64,000 bases of DNA from Halobacillus massiliensis (GTDB taxonomy: Bacteria > Bacillota > Bacilli > Bacillales > Halobacillaceae): assembly GCF_900166625.1 (NCBI RefSeq), contig NZ_LT800499.1:2795316-2859315 (forward strand), read 5' to 3'. Of the stretch, positions 17,719-25,676 are shown piece by piece. The notes under the pieces are model-generated. The model saw only the letters and a program-made list of their open reading frames with translations. It made no database searches and had not been told where the DNA came from. Made by a program: the position numbers and the translations under genes. How positions within the stretch are numbered: position 1 is the first letter of the stretch; each line of letters starts with the position of its first letter.

Positions 17719-18807
17719 CTAAGACCCTTCATTTCTTGTGCTTCCATCAGACTTTTTAGATAATTTTTTACGGTCAGCAGCAGTAGGTAGTTCCTCCAAC
17801 CACCCATGATTTATCATCATATTCATTCCTTGTTTAGCATATTTACCAATTCCTGCTGCCAACTTAGTAAACTTAAAGTGTAAGTCATGTCTCAAGATTT
17901 CTGAAATAGCTGAACCGTAATTTTTTATCCCAATTGCATTAGATAAAACCGTATGATACATTAACAGCTTATCTGAAAATGGCGAAGATGTAGAATCTGT
18001 GACATGAGTATCCATCAATTTAGGAGTTGGGAGATCCTCATTCATAAGCAATTCTCCTAATTCCTTTATTTGTCCTTCTGCTAATGAAGATCCTTCTCGA
18101 AAATACTTTTTCAAGTTATCAGAAGATGCAACCTGGCTAAATGCGGTCATTAATGCTTTTCCTAATGTGTTTGTATTTATGTTAACCTGTAAATGTTTAA
18201 TTTCTAATGCAGTAACAGGTCTTTGTTTCCCAGCAATTAAAGAAATAAAAGATTTACTTTCAACAAAATCAACTTTTTTAGGATATGGAATGTGTGGCGG
18301 TGATATATCCATTCCTTTAGATAGTAGTAAATAAATTCCGTATTTATATGTTTTTATTGTGTCTTGAATACACATATCAAAATAATCAACTAAATCATAC
18401 CTTGATGCATTAGATAGAGAGTCACCATATTTTGACAACCCTACTCTTGACATTTCTATTATATAAAACACCATAAACAAGTCACTAAAAAGTCGCGGTG
18501 CTCCGTTACGAACATCTTGTTCACCAAAACCAACGGGAACAGGAATATTTTCCTTCGTATAAATTTCTTTAATTAAATTAAGGTGTTTTTTTGAAATATC
18601 TGATGCAAATACTATAAAATCCCTGATTTCATCATCTTCTACCACTTGAAGATAATGTTTAAATACACAGTGAAATAAAGAATCTCCGAGATAATTATTA
18701 AACAAATCACCAATTTCTGATGCAGTTAATTTTTTATGTTGTTGATGTTCTTTTACATGTGCCATAACTTTTTTTTCTATTTGAGATGATATTTTATTTG
18801 CATCCAT
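17719..18807 (-). CDS. DUF3231 family protein
   Basis: 362 residues from ATG 18807, 8 bases after GGAGGG. Two tandem DUF3231 units can be seen. The first is about residues 10-165 (KKLTASEIGDLFNNYLGDSLFHCVFKHYL) and the second about 195-350 (RPVTALEIKHLQVNINTNTLGKALMTAF). Each is a helical bundle of the ferritin-like or CotF-like kind, with conserved L-x-Y-G-x-S-x-S-R-x-D motifs (KYGDSLSNASRYDLVDYF and NYGSAISEILRHDL). Members are abundant in spore formers and of unknown function. It is the first gene of a two-gene unit with the membrane protein behind it. Confidence 0.85.
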   Translation of the reverse strand: MDANKISSQIEKKVMAHVKEHQQHKKLTASEIGDLFNNYLGDSLFHCVFKHYLQVVEDDEIRDFIVFASDISKKHLNLIKEIYTKENIPVPVGFGEQDVRNGAPRLFSDLFMVFYIIEMSRVGLSKYGDSLSNASRYDLVDYFDMCIQDTIKTYKYGIYLLLSKGMDISPPHIPYPKKVDFVESKSFISLIAGKQRPVTALEIKHLQVNINTNTLGKALMTAFSQVASSDNLKKYFREGSSLAEGQIKELGELLMNEDLPTPKLMDTHVTDSTSSPFSDKLLMYHTVLSNAIGIKNYGSAISEILRHDLHFKFTKLAAGIGKYAKQGMNMMINHGWLEELPTAADRKKLSKKSDGSTRNEGS

Positions 18808-18957
18808 CAAAGATTCCCTCCATAAACTAAGCTATATTGTTAGTATTAACTAAGGAATTCAAATTATAATTTAAATGCATATAATTTCTCATTTCAATAT
18901 ACTAAGCCGTTTTAAGTATCCCACCCTGTATCCCCCGGCTCCTATTTAAGAATAAAA

Positions 18958-18997
18958 GAAAGCCTCTCAAAAGTTTATGAACTCTTGAGAGGCTTTT
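18958..18997. terminator. Terminator-like hairpin
   Basis: AAAGCCTCTCAA and TTGAGAGGCTTT pair perfectly with a further AAGTTTATGAACTC tip. T-rich sequence follows on both strands. No intact gene ends at it on either strand. Confidence 0.6.
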
Positions 18998-19168
18998 ACA
19001 TTTAGTAAACGATTTTAAAACCAAGTCATAATCCCACCATTCTGCCTATTCACTCGCTTCTAAAAAACAATATCAGACCATATAGAAATATTAATAACAA
19101 GGTTTTTCTTAAAAAGTAAATTGATTAAAACACAAATATACATCAATAAAATACCAAACTCTATGTAA

Positions 19169-19213
19169 GAGGATGCTTCAAAAGGTTTTCCTCAACCTTT
19201 TAAGCACCTCCTC
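19169..19213. terminator. Hairpin downstream of the dehydrogenase gene
   Basis: GAGGATGCTTCAAAAGGTT pairs with AACCTTTTAAGCACCTCCTC with two bulges. The T run (TTTTTC) is on the plus strand, while the gene it would serve (19244-20473) is on the minus strand, where the tail is only CTTAC. Confidence 0.55.
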
Positions 19214-19243
19214 TTTTTCAGTTTATCCCATTTAACCTCCTGA

Positions 19244-20473
19244 TTATGAATGAGTAGATTCCCCACCGTCTACATGAAGCACTTGGCCCGTAACGAAACG
19301 AGAATCATCAGAAGCTAAATACACATATGTTGGGGCAAGTTCAAATGGATGGGCTACCCGTTGCATCGGGTTAGAGGCACCATATACAGCAACCTGATCT
19401 GATGAGAAGCTAGCAGCGATAAGAGGTGTCCATATCCGTCCAGGTGCTACAGCATTAACCCGAATCCCTTTATCTACCACATTATTCGCCAAAGCACGCG
19501 TGAATCCCACGTTAGCCCCTTTTGTTGCCGTGTAATCAATCATTTGTTTTTCTCCAACATAAGTTACTACAGAAGAAGTTTGTATGATTGAACTTCCTGG
19601 TTTCATGTAAGGAAGTGCTGCTCTGGTTGTATAGAAGTGGGAATAGATATTCACCTTAAATGTATCATCGAATTGCTGGTCCGTAATGTCCATCAGGTTC
19701 TTTTGCTGGAACTGGATTCCTACATGGTTACAGAGGACATCAAGACGGCCAAACGTCTTGATGGTTTGCTCTACGATTGCGATACACTGCCGTTTATCCC
19801 GCAAGTCACCTGGCATTAGCAAACATCGCTGACCGAGTTGTTCCACCCTCGCTCTGGTTCGGTTTGCATCATCATGTTCATTTAAGTAAGCGATGGCTAC
19901 GTCGGCTCCTTCTTTGGCAAATGCAATTGCGACCGCCGCCCCAATTCCGCTATCACCCCCTGTAATAAGCGCGACTTTTCCTTTTAATTTTCCGCTGCCT
20001 CTATAATTTGGGTTTTCAATGATCGGCCGGGGCACCATTAACCCTTCGACACCTGGATGAAAGAGCTGACGCTGTTCGGGTAAATTCAACGGAATTTCCT
20101 CATACTTGGTTATTTTTCCATAGTTAGGGTACATCGGGTATGGGTGTTCCACTTTGTTTGCATCAAACTCTTGTTGCAACTGTTGGATCTGCTGCAACTT
20201 CATTTGATTCTTCGGACCCATTACATGATTATTTTGATATTGACCCGTCACGTTGCTCCCTGGATACCGATTCATTTGTGACATGTGATATTGAGGCGAT
20301 TGAGCCATTTGAGGCATCTGGTAATACGGCATCTGATTCACTTGTTGGATATAATTCATTTGCGAGTGTTGCATTTCCGACATATGGTGGATGGAATCCA
20401 TTTGATCCGCAGAATCCATATCTTGCATTTGATCCATCTGTGGAATTTGGCGATCTTTCTTTTCTTGACTCAT
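19244..20473 (-). CDS. Short-chain dehydrogenase (GSP39/YdaD-like) with Met/Gln-rich N-terminal extension
   Basis: 409 residues from ATG 20473, 7 bases after AGGAGG. Residues about 1-105 are low-complexity: 15 of the first 91 are Met, with many Gln, Tyr and Pro. Residues about 130-160 ([19 protein letters not shown]) are the leader typical of general-stress SDRs such as YdaD/YhxD. The Rossmann motif TGGDSGIG is at about 171-178, and YTATK (Y314, K318) with Ser 300/301 forms the active site. The usual NNAG is CNHVG here. The C-terminus [12 protein letters not shown] is normal. Cytoplasmic NAD(P) oxidoreductase of unknown substrate. The extension is unusual and may be a protein-binding or oxidant-sensing tail. 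Confidence 0.9.
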   Translation of the reverse strand: MSQEKKDRQIPQMDQMQDMDSADQMDSIHHMSEMQHSQMNYIQQVNQMPYYQMPQMAQSPQYHMSQMNRYPGSNVTGQYQNNHVMGPKNQMKLQQIQQLQQEFDANKVEHPYPMYPNYGKITKYEEIPLNLPEQRQLFHPGVEGLMVPRPIIENPNYRGSGKLKGKVALITGGDSGIGAAVAIAFAKEGADVAIAYLNEHDDANRTRARVEQLGQRCLLMPGDLRDKRQCIAIVEQTIKTFGRLDVLCNHVGIQFQQKNLMDITDQQFDDTFKVNIYSHFYTTRAALPYMKPGSSIIQTSSVVTYVGEKQMIDYTATKGANVGFTRALANNVVDKGIRVNAVAPGRIWTPLIAASFSSDQVAVYGASNPMQRVAHPFELAPTYVYLASDDSRFVTGQVLHVDGGESTHS

Positions 20474-20488
20474 GGCAAACCTCCTGAT

Positions 20489-20507
20489 AGTAAACGTTCT
20501 GTTTACT
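20489..20507. promoter_or_regulatory. Perfect 7-bp inverted repeat, operator candidate
   Basis: AGTAAACGTTCTGTTTACT has exact 7-base arms around 5 bases. It lies just upstream of the dehydrogenase ribosome site and in the divergent region shared with the 54-residue gene at 20655. The form is that of a dimeric repressor site; no cognate regulator can be named. Confidence 0.5.
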
Positions 20508-20654
20508 GTATGATGGGCAGAAAAGTGAAGTGCCTGTTTCCATTCCAACCATTTGAGGTACACTTGTCCTATCTAGGAAATAAAGACTTGCTCCCCATTA
20601 ATGGGCTTTGAATAAAGTAAAAAGTAAGATAAAATATCAAGGAGGTTGCTTTTT

Positions 20655-20819
20655 TTGCGATTCGAATTTAATCCGGAAGTAAAATTATTACTGGTAAACT
20701 ATTCCGAGGAAAAAGTAAGGATGGATTATATCAATCATTCCTGGCCAATGTCAGAAATAGGATGGAGACCGCCTTTCTATACAAACCCTCGTTATGGTTT
20801 TAATCACCCTATCATTTAG
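20655..20819 (+). CDS. Small protein, 54 residues, divergent from the dehydrogenase
   Basis: AAGGAGG lies 9 bases before TTG 20655 and a terminator follows the TAG by about 55 bases. The product begins MRFEFNPEVKLLLVNYSEEK and ends with an aromatic tail containing INHSWPMSEIGWRPPFYTNPR; the codon pattern looks coding. It has no cysteine or membrane segment. I do not recognise it. Divergent placement from the stress-type dehydrogenase suggests shared control through the palindrome at 20489-20507. Confidence 0.65.
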   Translation: MRFEFNPEVKLLLVNYSEEKVRMDYINHSWPMSEIGWRPPFYTNPRYGFNHPII

Positions 20820-20873
20820 CAAGTTTATATTTTTAGACATTAAAAAAAAGATTCACAAGCTAACGTCAATGAG

Positions 20874-20912
20874 CCTGTATTATGGAGTAATCTCTAATAC
20901 AGGTATTTTTGA
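20874..20912 (+). terminator. Terminator of the 54-residue gene
   Basis: CCTGTATTA and TAATACAGG form a perfect 9-bp stem with a 12-base loop, followed by TATTTTTG. Confidence 0.8.
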
Positions 20913-21119
20913 TTTCAGATAAATTAATGGCGATTTGTTTGCAAATGGTCCTGATTACATGTTAATGGGATGTAGAGGAGTGATCTACTTTCCAGAAATG
21001 AATCTAACTGGTTCTCCTCATAAAGGAATGGCAGTTAATTTATTGGTACTGCTGGAATCGAATAAAATGGATAGTTTCACGAAGCTTTCTCATCCCTGGC
21101 GAAAAGGGGGACTACCCGA

Positions 21120-21293
21120 TTACTTTCCCTTACGAATATATTCATTTATTAGTTCATCAAGTATTTGACTGGTTTCCAATGTTTCCTTATGCGTTAACCC
21201 CAGCTTTCCCCCAAGGATCAGGAGACGTTTTCTTCTGTATTCTATCTCTTGTAGGAGACTCTGCTTGTATGTAATTGCGTTTATTCGTTTCAT
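21120..21293 (-). CDS. Spo0E-family aspartyl-phosphate phosphatase
   Basis: 57 residues from ATG 21293, with GAAAGGA 7 bases upstream. LETSQILDELINEYI carries the SQxLD signature of Spo0E, YisI and YnzD, on the second of two predicted helices; the first is YKQSLLQEIEYRRKRLLILG. These phosphatases remove phosphate from Spo0A~P and so hold back sporulation. Length is in the usual 50-85 range for short members. It is a single gene. The family is clear from the motif; its target response regulator is inferred from the family. Confidence 0.85.
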   Translation of the reverse strand: MKRINAITYKQSLLQEIEYRRKRLLILGGKLGLTHKETLETSQILDELINEYIRKGK

Positions 21294-21535
21294 TATCTAG
21301 TCCTTTCTATGATATTTCACGGCATTCCTCCTGTTCTCACGCGTACAAAGCCTATAATAGAGGCTTTTAATCTTGAGACTATACTATAACTTTACAAATT
21401 ACTTGTCTAATAGACTTCAGTCAGCATTTCACTAGTTTCAACCAAAACTATAATCATTTCAGCCAACAAGTTGGTATGTTGAATCAACTTTTTCAAAGAT
21501 CGTAAGAAAAAACTCGACAAAATATGCCGAGTTCT

Positions 21536-22285
21536 TCAATGGGATTTATAGGTTTTTAGCCGTTGTACGGAATCCTTGGATATCTTTACCGATTTATCAT
21601 AATCGTAAAAGTGTCCGCAGTATTTCTGGTTTTTCTGTTCTATGACTTCTAAATAATCTATATTCAAAATGTACGACTTATGGCATCTAAAAAAACTATC
21701 ATCTAATTGCTGATTTAAACTGGTTAAAGATTCATATGTCTCCGCATGTTTTTTATAGGAATAGATGACAGACTTTCTGTTTACTCTCTCAATAAAAACA
21801 ATTTCTGCCAATGGAATGAAAATAAATTTACTGTTCTCTTTTATAACCAGTTTTTTTCTTTCAGATTTAAGGCTTTGCTTCATTTGATTTATTTCAGGGA
21901 GTTGCTGCATAACACTATATTGTTTTGCTTCTATTGTTGATAGCGCAGTAACATCAATGCACGATCCCACCACCTCCACTACTTCCCCATTCTTAAAAAC
22001 CGGTCTTAAACATGCGAAATAATGAATACCCTTATTCTCACTTTCATAGTGGACTGTTTCACCTTTCCAGGCTTTACAGTAATATTCTTTTTTGAAGTTT
22101 GCTATGTCATATGGTAAGAATTCATCGAGGTTTTTACCCAAAATATCAGTTTGCTTAAAACCAAGATTATAGAGTAGCTGTCCTTCAACCTCGGTATGGA
22201 TGAACTCATTCTGCTTTCTTGTGAATTTATAAACCATCCCCGTATGCCGAAGGTCTACTTGTTTTACATACCGATAATCCTTCAT
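21536..22285 (-). CDS. PAS-LytTR transcriptional regulator
   Basis: 249 residues from ATG 22285, 5 bases after GAGGAGA; the longer open frame to 22363 has no ribosome site. A PAS-type sensor lies at about residues 15-125 (YNLGFKQTDILGKNLDEFLPYDIANF, then GSCIDVTALSTIE at its end). A LytTR DNA-binding domain lies at about 145-247 (FIFIPLAEIVFIERVNRKSVIY, FFRCHKSYILNIDYLE). There is no receiver domain, so this is a one-component sensor-regulator acting in the cytoplasm. Nothing adjacent on the same strand reveals its target. Confidence 0.88.
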   Translation of the reverse strand: MKDYRYVKQVDLRHTGMVYKFTRKQNEFIHTEVEGQLLYNLGFKQTDILGKNLDEFLPYDIANFKKEYYCKAWKGETVHYESENKGIHYFACLRPVFKNGEVVEVVGSCIDVTALSTIEAKQYSVMQQLPEINQMKQSLKSERKKLVIKENSKFIFIPLAEIVFIERVNRKSVIYSYKKHAETYESLTSLNQQLDDSFFRCHKSYILNIDYLEVIEQKNQKYCGHFYDYDKSVKISKDSVQRLKTYKSH

Positions 22286-22552
22286 TCCGTTCTCCTCGCT
22301 AACCTTTATATGTGTAATCATTGGTACAAAGTTCAAACCTTCCAAACGGAAAATAATTTTCACATTATTCTGTATTATACCATATAAAAAACCTTGGATA
22401 GATTTATTTAAGGCAGGAGAATTTTAAACTATAAAATACAATTTCGCAGATAAGGAAACCTGTCTATACATTACTTTTAATTCTTTATAGATTAAATATC
22501 CTAAATGGAAATTTACTGGGAATCTTTCAAAATTAGAGGTGAAATCAATGAC

Positions 22553-22795
22553 CTATTGTTCAGCCTGCTGTCCCGAAAGCGATCTTGTCTCTGACAGCTT
22601 TTGTGGAAACTTTACAGTAAGAATATCTTTTAAAGCCATCTCCAAAGCCAAAGCGTTATCCTGCAATTGCTGCTCATCTAGTTGCAGTTTTTCTTCTCTC
22701 TCTTGTTCTTTAAAAATTTCTTGAACCATTTCTACATGTTCCGGAAGTATCAATGATGTCCATTTAATTGTCCCTCGATCATTTGGATTCTCCAT
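22553..22795 (-). CDS. YolD-like protein
   Basis: 80 residues. NDRGTIKWTSLILPEHVEMVQEIFKEQE is the YolD signature (DRG-x-IKW-x-S-LPEH). The start ATG 22795 overlaps the stop of the gene before it by one base (TAATG), so the pair is co-translated. In B. subtilis, yolD-type genes sit with SOS-induced Y-family polymerase genes (uvrX, yqjW). Here no polymerase follows, but a LexA box lies in front of the pair. Function of YolD is not established. Confidence 0.85.
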   Translation of the reverse strand: MENPNDRGTIKWTSLILPEHVEMVQEIFKEQEREEKLQLDEQQLQDNALALEMALKDILTVKFPQKLSETRSLSGQQAEQ

Positions 22796-23016
22796 TATGC
22801 TTCTTTCCTTTCACGAGGTTTATATGGATAAATGGAAAGAATACTATCTTTCCTAAATGAACGTACTTTCTTTTTTGTATAACAGTATCCAAGGATATGT
22901 TCTTCTTCATTCTTCACTGTTCTAATTACTCGGTATGATAGCTCTCCTTGTGAATCCATATAAATCATTTCAAGCTTTATTTTTTCTTCACTAGCTTTGA
23001 TTAACAAATTTTCCAT
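22795..23016 (-). CDS. WYL-like small protein, SOS-associated
   Basis: 73 residues from ATG 23016 with GAGGTG upstream; the GTG at 23034 is inside the LexA box and is unlikely to be used. EKIKLEMIYMDSQGELSYRVIRTVKNEEEHILGYCYTKKKVRSFRKDSILSIYP follows the Sm-like WYL fold (I-Y-x-D-x-G-x-x-S-x-R-x-I, then a CxxxKxxRxFR stretch). WYL modules bind nucleic acid or oligonucleotides in DNA-damage and phage-defence regulators. It is the first gene of the pair with yolD. Confidence 0.8.
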   Translation of the reverse strand: MENLLIKASEEKIKLEMIYMDSQGELSYRVIRTVKNEEEHILGYCYTKKKVRSFRKDSILSIYPYKPRERKEA

Positions 23017-23033
23017 GATTATCACCTCGTTCA

Positions 23034-23047
23034 CGAACGTTTGTTCT
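23034..23047. promoter_or_regulatory. LexA (DinR) box
   Basis: CGAACGTTTGTTCT fits the Bacillus SOS consensus CGAACRNRYGTTYC closely (outer CGAAC and GTTCT conserved). It lies 17 bases upstream of the WYL-like start, where it would block the promoter until DNA damage. Confidence 0.75.
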
Positions 23048-23142
23048 GATTATATTCATCCCGAGTCTTTTTAATCAATAAAAGATTCCGTTAGTTACGG
23101 TGCACATTACTGAAGAAAGCTTTTTCAGAGGGTTACATTTAG

Positions 23143-23647
23143 GTTTTCGAGGCAATTATTTTTGAGATCTTAGGAGCGGTGTTGGCGCTGACTACTAAAC
23201 CGGTGTATTTATTTTATTCCTTGATGCAGCAAGTAAACATGAAACCGAAGTATGTGTATAGCTTTATGGCGGCAATCAGGCTGATTCCATTGATGATTGA
23301 AGAGATGAAGACCCTTCATCACGCTTTGAAGGTCCGGGGAGTTCAGAAAAAATGGGGTGAGAGGTTTTTATCATAAACTAAAGTCTTATTCGATTCCTCT
23401 TCTTTCCAATAGTATAAGAGGAGCTTATCGAATTGCAGTTGCTATGGAAACAAAACCTTTTTCTAAACATACCCGTCGGACGTTCTTCTATAAATTAGGG
23501 TTTTCTAAGTTTGATGTTATGTTTTTGCTTTATTTAGCCGTTACCATTTGCACTTTCCGTACTTATCAATCATTGATGTTCGTTATGAGGGATAATGTTG
23601 GGGAGCTATATTCATCTAGAATTTTAAAGAAAAATACAAATCCATGA
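23143..23647 (+). pseudogene. Remnant of an ECF transporter T component (YkoC/CbiQ type)
   Basis: Two overlapping frames encode the C-terminal half of EcfT. From 23143 to about 23360 comes EILGAVLALTTKPVYLFYSLM and LMIEEMKTLHHALKVRG. After a frame change near 23345-23375 comes GVRGFYHKLKSYSIPLLSNSIR, AYRIAVAMETKPFSKHTRRTF. These are the paired A-R-G-type coupling helices of energy-coupling-factor transporters. The N-terminal membrane part, the ATPases and the substrate subunit are absent, and a TAG closes the frame upstream. It is a dead fragment, not a working permease. Confidence 0.75.
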
Positions 23648-23718
23648 CTTGTTTTCACTCAGCTATGGAAACCTAAGAGTAAGACGCTGAGGTTTCTTCG
23701 GAGTGAAAGGAGCAGATG

Positions 23719-24693
23719 ATGAAGGAATTATTGGGATTATTAAAACAAGGCAATAAGCCTGCCTTAATGGCATGTATCATGAATGCCGTTATAGCTATCA
23801 TAAAAGCGATTGCTTTTTTTATAACAGGCAATGTGGCGATGTTTGCTGAGACGATGCACAGTATTGGTGATACAGCTAACCAGTTTTTCGTATTTATTGG
23901 ATCCGCTTTAAGTAAAAAATCCCCAACGAACCGATTTCCTAATGGCTTTGCGAGGCTTGTAAACTTAGTTTTGCTTGGGGCCGTGATCATTGTGGGAATA
24001 TTAGCGTATGAAACCATTAGAGAAGGCATTCATCACATTACGGAGCCTCCTGCAGCTGGTTCGTGGTTTTGGTTGAATATCGCTGTTTTAGGAATCGCAG
24101 CCATATTGGAAGCTATTGTTTTGAATAAAGCCATGAAGCAAGTATTGGTTGATATTGGAAAAGAACAAGTAAAAGGCATTAATGTGGTGATGGTAAGTCT
24201 TAAGAATATAAAGGGAGCTAAGCCTGCCACAAAGCTCGTCTTTTTAGAGGATATGGTAGCGACACTCGGGGCAATAATCGCTATCGTATCTATTGTGATT
24301 GCAACCTATACAACGTTTCATGCAGCGGAGGGGTATGCTTCTATCCTCATTGGTCTCATGCTTTTTTATGTGGTCGCACGTATATTTCTCGACAATGCCG
24401 CTGGTGTTCTAGGAGTGGCGGATGAACAAATGGAAGAGAAGATTGGTAAGTTTGTTTTTGAGGAAAAACATGTGAAAGATATTCAAAAGCTGATGGTCAT
24501 GAAAGAAGGGGAGGAGCTGCACGTGGAGCTTAAGGTCGAATTTGATCCGGATATGTCCATAGCAAAGGCTTCTGATGTCCTAGAAGGGATAGAAAGAAAG
24601 ATTTTAAATGAGCGTGGAGTTACTGAAGTGATCATTGAATCTGATAAGGATGATGAAATTCTAAGCTGGCAAGGAACGGAAGAAGAAAATTAA
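23719..24693 (+). CDS. Cation diffusion facilitator family transporter
   Basis: 324 residues from ATG 23719, 6 bases after AAAGGAG (ATG 23716 is 3 bases away). It has six membrane spans and a cytoplasmic C-terminal domain (about 235-310). ALMACIMNAVIAIIKAIAFFITGNVAMFAETMHSIGDTANQ is CDF span 1-2, with the metal-site motif HSxGD. The span-5 motif is LVFLEDM, where an H-x-x-x-D is usual, so metal choice may differ from that of CzcD. It lies in the inner membrane and exports a divalent metal in exchange for protons. Single gene with its own terminator. Confidence 0.9.
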   Translation: MKELLGLLKQGNKPALMACIMNAVIAIIKAIAFFITGNVAMFAETMHSIGDTANQFFVFIGSALSKKSPTNRFPNGFARLVNLVLLGAVIIVGILAYETIREGIHHITEPPAAGSWFWLNIAVLGIAAILEAIVLNKAMKQVLVDIGKEQVKGINVVMVSLKNIKGAKPATKLVFLEDMVATLGAIIAIVSIVIATYTTFHAAEGYASILIGLMLFYVVARIFLDNAAGVLGVADEQMEEKIGKFVFEEKHVKDIQKLMVMKEGEELHVELKVEFDPDMSIAKASDVLEGIERKILNERGVTEVIIESDKDDEILSWQGTEEEN

Positions 24694-24706
24694 GTATGAT
24701 TGTCCC

Positions 24707-24750
24707 AAAGCCACTCCTTTCTTGTTCGAAACAGGAAAGGAGAGCCTTTT
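24707..24750 (+). terminator. Terminator of the CDF gene
   Basis: GCCACTCCTTTCTTGTT and AACAGGAAAGGAGAGCC form a long stem with one mismatch region and a CGAA-like tip, followed by TTTTG. Confidence 0.85.
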
Positions 24751-24864
24751 GACTAGGATAGTATCCTCCTTAAACATAGGAAAAATTCGTATTTTTCTAA
24801 TATCATTGGATAGTTCAAGCTGCCTTTGGGGAACGTAATAAAAATTTTAAAGGGTGAGCGGACC

Positions 24865-25533
24865 ATGGTATTGATTATTAAAATCTTATCCCTATACTTA
24901 ATCGCCATCGTTATAATGAGATTAATGGGGAAGTCCACTATTATTCAAATGACTCCTTACGATTTGGTTGCGATCATTATCATTGGAACCGTCGTGTCTG
25001 AACCATTAATTAGTACGGAATATCTGCCAACCATTTATGCTTTAGGAATCTTAGTCAGCTTACACATAGTGTTTGGTAAACTAACGCTTTGGCAATGGGG
25101 GAACGGGTTCTTCTTAGGGAAACCTACTATCTTAGTTAAAAATGGTGAGATTGTAGAGGATAATATTGAAAGATCAAGGTTATCTATCGCCCAGCTGCTC
25201 TCGATTCTAAGAAGTAAAGGTTACCCTAAAATAAGCGATGTTGAATATGCCATGCTGGAGCCTATCGGTGAAGTAAGTGTAATACCTAAACCAGGTAACT
25301 CTCCTGTGACCGTAGAGCACATGGATATTTGCATCGATGATGAAGGTTTGCCTATTGCCGTTATTATTGATGGAAAAATCCAGCATAAAAACTTGGTGCT
25401 GTTGGGAAAGTCTAAAGAATGGCTGCTCGACCACCTCGACCAACATGATTTGCAAGATAAAGATATCATTTATGCTTATGTGAGTGAGAAGACAAAGCGG
25501 TTAAAAATTAATAAAAGGAAAAAGAAAAAATGA
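24865..25533 (+). CDS. DUF421 membrane protein (YetF/YrbG-like)
   Basis: 222 residues from ATG 24865 after AGGGTGAG; an upstream in-frame ATG at 24826 has no ribosome site. Three N-terminal membrane spans (VLIIKILSLYLIAIVIMRLMGKSTIIQMTPYDLVAIIIIGTV in pieces) lead into two copies of the cytoplasmic beta domain. KPTILVKNGEIVEDNIERSRLSIAQLLSILRSKGY is in the first and VEHMDICIDDEGLPIAVIIDGKI in the second. This is the YetF family, known in spore formers, some members of which affect germination or spore resistance. Basic C-terminal tail. Single gene. Confidence 0.9.
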   Translation: MVLIIKILSLYLIAIVIMRLMGKSTIIQMTPYDLVAIIIIGTVVSEPLISTEYLPTIYALGILVSLHIVFGKLTLWQWGNGFFLGKPTILVKNGEIVEDNIERSRLSIAQLLSILRSKGYPKISDVEYAMLEPIGEVSVIPKPGNSPVTVEHMDICIDDEGLPIAVIIDGKIQHKNLVLLGKSKEWLLDHLDQHDLQDKDIIYAYVSEKTKRLKINKRKKKK

Positions 25534-25557
25534 AACCTCTTTTCATTTTGAATAAAT

Positions 25558-25580
25558 AACCCAGAAAATTGGGTTTTTAT
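25558..25580 (+). terminator. Terminator of the DUF421 gene
   Basis: AACCCA-GAAAAT-TGGGTT followed by TTTATT. Confidence 0.75.
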
Positions 25581-25676
25581 TAAATAGGACTAATTCTATA
25601 ACGGTGGTGTAGCGATGGAAAAAGATAAGTACGATATCTGACATTACGACGCATGTACATAATCCTTATGAAATCG

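Larger units (their letters stand above)
18808..19243. other. Intergenic stretch with two hairpins
   Basis: No gene. The hairpins at 18958-18997 and 19169-19213 are the only features. The 170 bases between them are AT-rich and unremarkable. Confidence 0.5.

Noticed and set aside
20140..20611. Three overlapping open frames opposite or out of frame to the dehydrogenase N-terminus
   Set aside because: They are shadows of the Met/Gln-rich repeats, which keep other frames open.
20935..21168. Plus-strand frame of 77 codons
   Set aside because: No ribosome site, and it overlaps the better supported spo0E-like gene on the other strand.
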